A DNA stretch of 64,000 nucleotides from Nocardia australiensis (GTDB lineage: Bacteria; Actinomycetota; Actinomycetes; Mycobacteriales; Mycobacteriaceae). A program made the position numbers and the translations under genes. The notes below the pieces were generated by a model. It ran no database searches. It was not told where the DNA came from and was given only the letters and a program-made list of their open reading frames with translations. The stretch spans positions 248,001 to 312,000 of the forward strand of contig NZ_JAJFZM010000016.1 of assembly GCF_020733705.1 (NCBI RefSeq), read 5' to 3'. How positions within the stretch are numbered: the stretch's first letter is position 1; each line of letters starts with the position of its first letter. Below are positions 50,300 to 57,720 of the stretch, piece by piece.

Positions 50300-50710
50300 G
50301 ACATATCCAACAGTGTCGCGACGCGAGTATATCCGAGGATTTGCAGGTTTCGGGTGACTCGGTCATGATTGCGCGGGAAATTCAATAGATTCTTGTTGTA
50401 GGTCTCAGGATAGAAGCGGGCGATCAATGCTGTGTCTGAGATTTCTACGCCGAGCGTTGTTCTTTTCTCGGTGCGCCAACGATGAGATTCGGTGATGATA
50501 TCGACTTTATCTACGCTCGTCAGCAGTTCGAGGGAGCCTTCGCTTCCGATTGCTATAAATGATGTTATTCTCTCGAAGGAGACGAAAGTGACAAAGATGT
50601 CGCGCGTTTTCGAGGGCGACAAAGTCGCCGTTGGGATACATGCTAGATATTGCGCCGAATGTGTCGACAGGGTAAGCGGTTAGTTTTCCATCGGCGCTGG
50701 TGTAGATGGA
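50300..50710 (-). pseudogene. Possible frameshifted gene in AT-richer DNA
   Basis: Two overlapping minus-strand frames read as one protein if a single-base slip is assumed near 50600: ADGKLTAYPVDTFGAISSMY and PNGDFVALENARH in one, then DIFVTFVSFERITSF, GSEGSLELLTSVDKVDII and YNKNLLNFPRNHDRVTRN in the other. Base composition is lower in GC than its neighbours. No domain recognised; chance reading is possible. Confidence 0.35.
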
Positions 50711-50729
50711 CGCGGGGTCGGGTCGGCTG

Positions 50730-51257
50730 TCAGCCGCAGCATGCGGTGTCGGACGTGATGGCTTGCGATCTGGCGGCGGTGCCGCAGCATGCGCTGTCGG
50801 CGACAGCTTCCCCTGTGGTCGCGCGGCATGGTCCGCTCGGCGAGGTGCCGCCGGGCTGCGCCGCATCCGATTGTGTTGGAGTACCAAAGGCTTCGCTATC
50901 GGAAAGGACGGTGTAGACCTCCCAGCGCTCCTGATCCGGTGCGGTGACCCAGACCTTGTCCTGGGTGGCGAAACAACAGGTCGTCGCGATTTCCTCCTGG
51001 GTGAACATTCCCGCTTGTGACAGCCGTGCGATTTCCGCGTGCACGATGTCGCTGGAGTCGACCTCGATGCCGAGATGGTTGATATCGCCGCCGTGGCCAG
51101 GGTTCTCCAGCAGTACCAGCTTCAGTGGTGGCTCGGTGATCGCGAAGTTCGCGTAGCCGGGCTTGCGTTTGGCGGGTTCGGTGCCGAATAGCTTCGAGTA
51201 GAAGGTGATCGTCTGGTCGAGGTCGTCGACATTGAGGGCGAGTTGGATGCGAGACAT
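50730..51257 (-). CDS. cadI: CadI/ArsI-type glyoxalase-fold metal resistance protein
   Basis: 175 aa. The vicinal-oxygen-chelate core closely follows mycobacterial CadI: RIQLALNVDDLDQTITFYS, AKRKPGYANFAI, KLVLLENPGHGGDINHLGIE, the vicinal Cys pair in ATTCCFATQDKVW, and ERWEVYTVLSDSE. Position 5 is Gln as in CadI, not the His of the organoarsenical lyase ArsI. A longer tail adds two more Cys pairs (SACCG, TACCG), suggesting extra metal binding. It diverges from an ArsR-type gene across a pair of palindromes, so cadmium or arsenic induces it (inference). Confidence 0.87.
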   Translation of the reverse strand: MSRIQLALNVDDLDQTITFYSKLFGTEPAKRKPGYANFAITEPPLKLVLLENPGHGGDINHLGIEVDSSDIVHAEIARLSQAGMFTQEEIATTCCFATQDKVWVTAPDQERWEVYTVLSDSEAFGTPTQSDAAQPGGTSPSGPCRATTGEAVADSACCGTAARSQAITSDTACCG

Positions 51258-51277
51258 GACAGAACCTCCACCTGTGA

Positions 51278-51331
51278 GACATATGTCGAACTATTGACTG
51301 CCTCAGCTTGGCGGCCTTTTCGACATATGTC
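51278..51331. promoter_or_regulatory. Twin ArsR operators between cadI and arsR
   Basis: The palindrome GACATATGTC occurs at 51278-51287 and 51322-51331. Extended, the two form inverted 12-bp arms (ACATATGTCGAA and TTCGACATATGT). One copy lies next to each gene's start, so the ArsR protein can cover both divergent promoters. Confidence 0.75.
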
Positions 51332-51354
51332 AACAGGGTGCGTAACATGGTTTC

Positions 51355-51714
51355 ATGCCGAAGAGCCTGCCGTTGGTCGACATGTCCGCCCCGGTCTGCT
51401 GCGCCCCCGTGGCGGCCGCCCCGGTCGATGACGCCGCCGCGCTCGAGGTGGCGTTGCGACTCAAGGCCCTCGCCGACCCGGTGCGCGTGAAGCTGATGTC
51501 GTTGCTGCTCTGTGCGGCGGCCGACAGTCACAACACTGGCGAGTTGGCCGGGATAGTCGGACTCGCCGAATCCACCGTCAGCCATCACCTCGGGCAACTC
51601 AAAAAGGCCGGTCTCATCGAATCGACCCGGCGCGGCATGAGCGTCTGCCACTACGCCCGCCGCGACGCCCTCTCCGCGCTGTGCATCGTGTTGGACCCGA
51701 ACTGCTGTACATGA
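51355..51714 (+). CDS. arsR: ArsR/SmtB-family metalloregulator
   Basis: 119 aa. Winged helix: LKALADPVRVKLMSLLLCAA, TGELAGIVGLAESTVSHHLG, QLKKAGLIESTRRGMSVCHY. Cysteines C15-C16 near the N-terminus and C53 match the three-Cys As(III) site known from Corynebacterium glutamicum ArsR; a further C-terminal NCC pair is extra. It represses and, on metal binding, releases the twin palindromes. Paired with cadI. Confidence 0.87.
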   Translation: MPKSLPLVDMSAPVCCAPVAAAPVDDAAALEVALRLKALADPVRVKLMSLLLCAAADSHNTGELAGIVGLAESTVSHHLGQLKKAGLIESTRRGMSVCHYARRDALSALCIVLDPNCCT

Positions 51715-52092
51715 GCGCCGGTCGAGTTGGTGTGATACGCAGCGGCCCACCGTGTTTGTGAGTTCGCGCGAACGCCTAGGCGGCAGGGAACTGTCGCGAT
51801 ATCGGCGGAGAGTTCGCGGCAATCCTGCTAACGTGGGCCGGGCGTCGGATTCGGGGCGACGGTTGGGCTTGATCCATTCGATGGGTGATTGATCGTCGAG
51901 ATCGCCTGTCCTGCGGGGACTGTGAGGTGACTCTGGTGAACTTGCAGGTGCCTCAACGGAGTTCCGGTCCTCGACGCGGACCTCATGGCCGGGGTCGACG
52001 ATGGTCGGTGTCGCGAGGAAGGCTTAACAAACGCTGTCGCAGATGGCTGTGATCCTGGCCCCCCTCCTGTTTCATTGTCTGGAGTCACATCT
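51715..52092. other. Intergenic region ahead of P450 pair
   Basis: 380 bp with no gene supported. None of the four conservon genes (sensor, roadblock, DUF742, GTPase) that normally precede such P450 pairs is here. Confidence 0.5.
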
Positions 52093-53361
52093 TTGACCAC
52101 GCCACAGTCACCAGTGTCCCCGCTCAGTGCGGCCACGACCTGCCCGGTCCAGCATGGATCGCCCATCGATACCGATGGCCCCCGAGTCTTGTTGCACACT
52201 CCGGAGTTCGCCGCCGATCCGCATGGCGCCTACCGTGAGATGCGCCGTCAATACGGTTCTCTGGTGCCGATGGAATTGGCGCCCGGTGTCCCCGCCACGC
52301 TGGTGATCGGATACAAGACGGCGTTGCGAATCCTCAACGACCCGGAGCATTTTCCGGCCGACCCGAGGTCCTGGCAGACGACCGTTCCCGATGACGCTGC
52401 CGTCAAACCGATGATGGAGTGGTATCCGAACGCGCTGCGCAACGCCGGAACCGTGCACACCCGCTATCGGCAGGCGTACACCGCGAGTATCGACGGTATC
52501 GATCTGCATGCTCTGCATTCCACCGTCGAGAAGATCGCCATCCCGCTGATCAACAGCTTCTGCGAGACTGGTTCGGCCGACCTGGTGACGCAGTACGCCT
52601 TGCCGCTCGTATTCGAGGTCCTCAACCAGATGGTCGGCTGCTCGACGGAGCTGGGGCAGCGGGTCGCGACCGGGATGGCGATGCTCTTCGATACCGTCGA
52701 CGCCGCCAAGGGCATGGAGATGCTGAGCGCGGCGCTGATGGAGCTGGTCGCACTCCGGCGCGTGGAGCGGGGCGACGACGTCACCTCGCGGATGGCGCAC
52801 CACCACACCGAACTCGATGACACCGAGATGCTCTGCCAGCTGATCAGTTTCTATGGTGCGGGTCTCGAGCCGCAGCAGAACTTGATCGTCAACACACTGC
52901 TGTTGATGCTTACCGACAATCGGTTCGGCGGTGATGTCCTCGGCGGCAGCCTATCGACCCGCGACGCGCTCGATGAGGTGCTGTTCAACGACCCGCCGAT
53001 GGCGAACTTCTCCATCACCTACCCGCGCCAGCCGATTCTGATCGAAAACAGTTGGTTGCCAGCACATCAGCCGGTGGTAATCAGTCTCGCCGGCTGCAAC
53101 AACGATCCCGCGATTCGCGGTGGCGACCGTATCGGGAATCGCTCGCATCTGGCCTGGGGTGCCGGGCCGCACGCCTGCCCCGCCAAATCGGTGGCGTATC
53201 TGGTCGTGCAGGACGCCATCGATCAGCTACTCGACGCGCTACCCGAGATGGAGCTGGCGGTGCCCGTCGACAAATTGGTCTGGCGGCCGGGTCCTTTCCA
53301 CCGTGCCATGGCCGCACTGCCGGTGGCTTTCCCGAAGTCCCCTCCGCTGAACATAATGTAA
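52093..53361 (+). CDS. Cytochrome P450, CYP157-like, lacking the ExxR Arg
   Basis: 422 aa from TTG 52093 (GGAG eight bases ahead). The heme-ligand loop is AWGAGPHACPAK (Cys about 362). The K-helix that normally reads ExxR is EVLF here (residues 295-298), so the conserved Arg is missing; the I-helix GAGLEPQ also lacks the usual acid-Thr pair. Actinobacterial CYP157 proteins show just this loss and pair with CYP154 in conservons. Redox activity is therefore uncertain. An intact P450 follows 10 bp later. Confidence 0.82.
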   Translation: MTTPQSPVSPLSAATTCPVQHGSPIDTDGPRVLLHTPEFAADPHGAYREMRRQYGSLVPMELAPGVPATLVIGYKTALRILNDPEHFPADPRSWQTTVPDDAAVKPMMEWYPNALRNAGTVHTRYRQAYTASIDGIDLHALHSTVEKIAIPLINSFCETGSADLVTQYALPLVFEVLNQMVGCSTELGQRVATGMAMLFDTVDAAKGMEMLSAALMELVALRRVERGDDVTSRMAHHHTELDDTEMLCQLISFYGAGLEPQQNLIVNTLLLMLTDNRFGGDVLGGSLSTRDALDEVLFNDPPMANFSITYPRQPILIENSWLPAHQPVVISLAGCNNDPAIRGGDRIGNRSHLAWGAGPHACPAKSVAYLVVQDAIDQLLDALPEMELAVPVDKLVWRPGPFHRAMAALPVAFPKSPPLNIM

Positions 53362-53371
53362 GGAGCGTCCG

Positions 53372-54598
53372 ATGGAGCATGAACCGATTGTTCTCGACCT
53401 GACCGGAGCCGATATTCAAGGCGAGAACGCCCGGATCCGTGCGCATGGGCCGGTCGCGCGGGTGGAACTGCCCGGCGGGGTACCCGCGTGGTCGGTGACC
53501 GATGCCGCCGTGCTCAGGAGCCTGCTGGCGGATCCCCGGGTGTCGAAGGATCCGCGCCAGCATTGGGCGGCGTTCATGAATGGTGAGATCACCGAGGTGT
53601 GGCCATTGCATCCGTGGGTGGCCGCGGACAATATGTTCACCGCCTACGGTGCGGACCATCGCCGCCTTCGGAAGCTGGTTTCGCCCGCGTTCACGCATCG
53701 TCGCAGCATGGCGTTGCGCCCGCGCATCGAAGCGATCACCGAGGATCTGCTCGGCGCGCTCGCGGCCACCCCGCGCGGCGAAACAGCTGACCTGCGTGAG
53801 CATTACGCGTACCCGGTTCCGATCCAGGTCATCACCGAGATGATGGGCGTGCCCGAGTACATGGGTGCGGGATTGCGCAAATACGTCGACGGTTTCTTCG
53901 ACACCTCGTTCGGCCCAGAGGAAGCGCAGGCCAACTACATCGGGATGTACAGGCTCGTCAGCGAACTCGTCGCCTACCGGCGCGAGACCCCCGGCGATGA
54001 CGTGACCAGCGTCTTGATCGCCACCCGCGATGAGGACGACGGCTCGCGGCTGGCCGAGAAGGAACTCGTCGACACTTTGATGCTGGTCATCAACGCCGGC
54101 CATGAGACCACGGTCAACCTGCTCGACCAGGCGATCTTCGCTCTGTTGACCCACCCGCAGCAGCGCGCGGATGTGGTCGAGGGGCGGATTCCCTGGTCGG
54201 ATGTGGTGGAGGAGACGTTGCGCTACGAGGCGCCGGTCGCGCATCTGCCGCTGCGCTACGCCGTCGAAGACATCGATGTCGACGGCATCCGAATTCCCAA
54301 GGGCGAGGCGATCCTGGCGTCTTACGCCGCCGCCAGCCGTGACCCGAAGGTGCACGGCGCAACGACAGATGAGTTCGACGTGCGACGCCAGAACAAGGAC
54401 CACGTCGCGTTCGGGCACGGCGCCCATCATTGCCTCGGCGCGCCGCTGGCCCGGCTCGAAGCGGCAATTGCCCTGCCGGCCATCTTCGAGCGCTTCCCGA
54501 ATATGCGTTTGGCCGTGGACCCGGCGGAGCTGGATCCGATGGGTAGCTTCGTCTCGAATGGACACCGCCGCCTTCCGGTGTATCTGGACCCGGTGTAG
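53372..54598 (+). CDS. Cytochrome P450, CYP154-like
   Basis: 408 aa with all class motifs: I-helix AGHETT (242-247), ExxR in ETLR (281-284) and the heme loop FGHGAHHCLG (Cys354). It follows the CYP157-like gene by 10 bp. CYP154 enzymes hydroxylate steroids, macrolides and flavonoids; substrate unknown here. Two P450s with one lacking ExxR in tandem is the conservon arrangement, but the GTPase module is missing. Electrons must come from a reductase elsewhere. Confidence 0.88.
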   Translation: MEHEPIVLDLTGADIQGENARIRAHGPVARVELPGGVPAWSVTDAAVLRSLLADPRVSKDPRQHWAAFMNGEITEVWPLHPWVAADNMFTAYGADHRRLRKLVSPAFTHRRSMALRPRIEAITEDLLGALAATPRGETADLREHYAYPVPIQVITEMMGVPEYMGAGLRKYVDGFFDTSFGPEEAQANYIGMYRLVSELVAYRRETPGDDVTSVLIATRDEDDGSRLAEKELVDTLMLVINAGHETTVNLLDQAIFALLTHPQQRADVVEGRIPWSDVVEETLRYEAPVAHLPLRYAVEDIDVDGIRIPKGEAILASYAAASRDPKVHGATTDEFDVRRQNKDHVAFGHGAHHCLGAPLARLEAAIALPAIFERFPNMRLAVDPAELDPMGSFVSNGHRRLPVYLDPV

Positions 54599-54888
54599 TA
54601 GATCGGCGCGCCATTGCTGCTGACGCCGGAGGCACGCGGCTGCGACCGGGCGGGTTTCACGGCGTCACCAACGTCTGCTACGAAGACCTGTTCCCGGCAA
54701 ACCCCGCCGTCGATCACTCCACCTGCGGTCTGTCCCCGACACCACGAAATGGGTTGTCGAGCAGGTGTATTCGTAAAGACTGAAGGGCGCACAGCGGTGC
54801 ACGCGTCTGCTCGGTGAATTCCAGGATTGGATCCGCGGCGCGAGCCGCGGGCATCCTGTGCTGCCTCGACGCGGGTGGCCGGGTGAAC

Positions 54889-55167
54889 TCAGGTGCCGAT
54901 GACCGCGTTCATGATGGTGCCCGCGCTGGTGGCGACCACACCGCCGATCATGGCTCCGGCCACCATCTTCGGTGATTCGAGGCTGCCGCCGGACCACTTC
55001 TCCCAGGCGAAGCGCCCGCCCGCGTAGATGATGGCGCAGACCCCGGCGAGGAGTACGAACCAGGTCAGGTAGCGAACCAGTTGCAGGATTTTGTCGGACA
55101 CCGGCGGTGCTTCTGGGGTCGGGTTGTCGATCTGCGCCCAGGTGTCGTAAACGGCGGCCAGGATCAT
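54889..55167 (-). CDS. Small two-helix membrane protein
   Basis: About 92 aa with two membrane segments: KILQLVRYLTWFVLLAGVCA continuing to IIYAGGRFAWEKW, and SPKMVAGAMIGGVVATSAGT. It resembles small proteins found in conjugative or integrative elements of Nocardia and Streptomyces (pilin/TrbC-like shape). No other transfer gene is nearby. The open frame extends to 55269 without a better ribosome site. Confidence 0.5.
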   Translation of the reverse strand: MILAAVYDTWAQIDNPTPEAPPVSDKILQLVRYLTWFVLLAGVCAIIYAGGRFAWEKWSGGSLESPKMVAGAMIGGVVATSAGTIMNAVIGT

Positions 55168-55284
55168 CGTGTGCTGCTCATTCTGGATATGGGACGGAAG
55201 GAATTCGCTCACACGGATGGTATCCGGTTCTGTAATCGTGGGGGAGTCGATGAGGGTGTGGCGCGGCATCCGGTGCGAATTCGT

Positions 55285-55533
55285 CTATGCCCGAAGAATT
55301 GTCGAGTTGTGCGCATGCCGTCGCGCTGCCGACGCCCGATCGGGGACCCACCCTTTTCGGTCTGGGCCGCCGAAGGATTCGGCGGTGAACCAGGTGAGGC
55401 GGTCGACGTGGTCCGGGTGCCGTTCGGTGAACTGTGCCCGCAGGATCGGGTCGGCGAGAACCTTGTCGTAGAACGCCGCCTCGACGCGGTGCAGTGCGTC
55501 GTCACCGCCGGCGTGCTCGTACAGACTGGTCAT
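55285..55533 (-). pseudogene. Truncated hemoglobin, 3' end lost
   Basis: Starts MTSLYEHAGGDDALHRVEAA and follows a truncated globin through ILRAQFTERHPDHVDRLTWF and TAESFGGPDR, then runs into unrelated residues and stops at 82 aa; complete members are about 130. The proximal His helix is absent, so heme binding is lost. A deletion or rearrangement at about 55350 is likely. Confidence 0.7.
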
Positions 55534-55697
55534 GGTTGGCGTCCGGATGGGGAGTCGAGCGAACCTGCCGCCCCTATTGCAGCCCCGCGCAAGGGTGACG
55601 TCCACCGTTTCGCCGGTTTCTGTGAGTCGGCAAAGAAAAGTAAACGGGTTTTACTAAACACTGTTCATAAAGGGGTGTCCTGTGATTACATCTCAGG

Positions 55698-55711
55698 TGG
55701 AACATGTTGCG
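55698..55711. promoter_or_regulatory. Weak KstR-like site ahead of the CYP125-like gene
   Basis: TGGAACATGTTGCG fits TNNAACNNGTTNN but fails at the last base of the consensus. Its position 45 bp upstream of a steroid-type P450 makes it worth noting; evidence is modest. Confidence 0.35.
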
Positions 55712-55755
55712 CACAACGTTTGTGAGGTCTGCAGCCCAGACCGGAGGAGATAGCC

Positions 55756-56985
55756 GTGACCAGCCCCTCGATCCCCGCAGGATTCGACTTCACCGACCCC
55801 GACCTGCTCGCCGACCGCCTACCCATCCAAGAATTCGCCGAGCTGCGCAGCACCGCGCCGGTATGGTGGTGCGCCCAGCCCGACCGGGCCAGCGGCTTCG
55901 ACGACGGCGGCTACTGGGTCGTTTCCAAACTCGAGCACATCAAAGAGATCTCGAAGCGATCGGACGTGTTCTCCTCGCAGGAGAACACCGCCATCATCCG
56001 ATTCAACGAAGAGACCACCCGCGAGCAGATCGACATGCTCGGCAACATGTTGATGCTCAACTTGGATGCGCCCAAGCACACCAAAACCCGTCGCATCATC
56101 TCCAAGGGCTTCACCCCGCGTGCGGTGGAGAGCCTGCGTGCCGCGCTCACCGAGCGGGCCGCCAAGATCGTGCACGAGGCCAAGAAGGCCGGCTCCGGCG
56201 ACTTCGTCGAGCAGGTCGCCTGCGAGTTGCCGTTGCAGGCGATCGCCGAACTGATCGGCATTCCGCAGGAAGACCGCAAGAAGATCTTCGACTGGTCCAA
56301 CCAGATGATCTCCTACGACGACCCGGAATTCGACGGCGACCACCACGCCGCCACCGCCGAGGTCATGGGGTACGCCTGGAACATGGCCGAAGAACGGCGC
56401 AAATGCCCGGCCGAGGACATCGTCACCCAGTTGGTCAACGCTGATATCGACGGCGAGCACCTGGCGTCGGACGAGTTCGCGTTCTTCGTGATCCTGCTGT
56501 CGGTGGCGGGCAACGAAACCACCCGCAATTCGATCACCCACGGTATGAAGGCATTCGTCGACAACCCCGACCAGTGGGAGATCTATAAACAGCAGCGCCC
56601 GCGCACCGCGCCCGATGAGATCGTCCGCTGGGCGACCCCGGTCACCGCCTTCCAGCGCACCGCGACCCAGGATTTCGAGCTCGGCGGTCAGCTGATCAAG
56701 AAGGGCCAGCGGGTCGGAATGTTCTACAGCTCAGCCAATTTCGATGAGGACGCGTTCGAGAATCCGTTCACCTTCGACGTGCTGCGCAATCCCAATCCGC
56801 ATGTCGGCTTCGGTGGCACGGGCACCCATTACTGTGTCGGCGCCAACCTGGCCCGGCTTCAGATCGACCTGATGTTCAACGCCATCGCGGATGTGATGCC
56901 GAACCTTCGTCAGGTCTCCGATCCGGTGCGGCTGCGCTCGGGCTGGCTCAACGGCATCAAGCGCTGGGAGGTCGAATACGCTTGA
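55756..56985 (+). CDS. Cytochrome P450, CYP125-like steroid hydroxylase
   Basis: 409 aa, close in wording to mycobacterial CYP125, which oxidises C26/C27 of cholest-4-en-3-one: PPGFDFTDP-like start (IPAGFDFTDPDLLADRLP), LNLDAPKHTKTRRIISKGFTP, AGNETTRNSITHGM, ExxR in DEIVRWATP, NPHVGFGGTGTHYCVGANLA. A steroid side chain is thus the likely substrate. It is a stand-alone copy away from other cholesterol genes, so it may be a paralogue for other sterols. A TetR gene follows 8 bp after the stop. Confidence 0.87.
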   Translation: MTSPSIPAGFDFTDPDLLADRLPIQEFAELRSTAPVWWCAQPDRASGFDDGGYWVVSKLEHIKEISKRSDVFSSQENTAIIRFNEETTREQIDMLGNMLMLNLDAPKHTKTRRIISKGFTPRAVESLRAALTERAAKIVHEAKKAGSGDFVEQVACELPLQAIAELIGIPQEDRKKIFDWSNQMISYDDPEFDGDHHAATAEVMGYAWNMAEERRKCPAEDIVTQLVNADIDGEHLASDEFAFFVILLSVAGNETTRNSITHGMKAFVDNPDQWEIYKQQRPRTAPDEIVRWATPVTAFQRTATQDFELGGQLIKKGQRVGMFYSSANFDEDAFENPFTFDVLRNPNPHVGFGGTGTHYCVGANLARLQIDLMFNAIADVMPNLRQVSDPVRLRSGWLNGIKRWEVEYA

Positions 56986-56993
56986 ATCTCCGT

Positions 56994-57713
56994 ATGAGCA
57001 AACCGCGCGGGCGCGCACCGGTGGTCACCGACGTCAACATCCGGCGGGTGGCGCGTGCGCTGCTGGCCGAACAGGGACCGGACGCGGTGACCTTGCGGGC
57101 GATCGCGCGGGAGCTCGGAGTCACCGCACCCGCGCTGTACCGGCACTACGGATCGCTGGACGATCTGTTCGAGACCCTGCGCCTGGAATTCTGCGCGGAT
57201 CTCGCGGCCGAGCTCTCCGCTGAGATCGCTACCTTGCCCGACGACGGCGCGGTCCAGTTCTTCGCGATTTGCAAGGGTTTTCGGCGCTGGGCGCTGGCGC
57301 ACACCAGGGAGTTCACCCTGGTGTTCGCCTCACCCGGTCCGGGTCGAGCGGGCATGATGAGCCGCTTCGACGAACCGTTCGGGCGAATCTTCCTCGCTGC
57401 GGCCGGGCGACTGCTGGTCGCCTATGACATCGTGACACCGCCGACCGACGTCATTCCCGCGGAACTGCGCGAAGACCTCGTGCTGTTCCAAACCGAGCTG
57501 CTGGCAGCACTTTCGGAGGCCGGACAGAAGTTCCCCGTCGAAAAACTCGATCTCGGTGTCACCTATCTGATGATCCAGATCTGGGCCCGGCTCTACGGGC
57601 ATGTGACGCTCGAGGTGTTCGGCAACTATCCGATACCGCTATCGAATCCGGAGATCCTGTTCGACACCATGCTGGCCGAACTCGGCCGTACCGCGGGAAT
57701 GATCACAGACTGA
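56994..57713 (+). CDS. TetR-family regulator (TetR_C_13-like)
   Basis: 239 aa. HTH at about 12-57: VNIRRVARALLAEQGPDAVT, LRAIARELGVTAPALYRHYG. The C-terminal domain is helical and of the WHG/TetR_C type (FRRWALAHTREFTLVFASPG). It starts 8 bp after the CYP125-like gene, so the P450 and regulator are one operon, probably sensing the P450 substrate or product. Confidence 0.87.
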   Translation: MSKPRGRAPVVTDVNIRRVARALLAEQGPDAVTLRAIARELGVTAPALYRHYGSLDDLFETLRLEFCADLAAELSAEIATLPDDGAVQFFAICKGFRRWALAHTREFTLVFASPGPGRAGMMSRFDEPFGRIFLAAAGRLLVAYDIVTPPTDVIPAELREDLVLFQTELLAALSEAGQKFPVEKLDLGVTYLMIQIWARLYGHVTLEVFGNYPIPLSNPEILFDTMLAELGRTAGMITD

Positions 57714-57720
57714 CGGCAGA

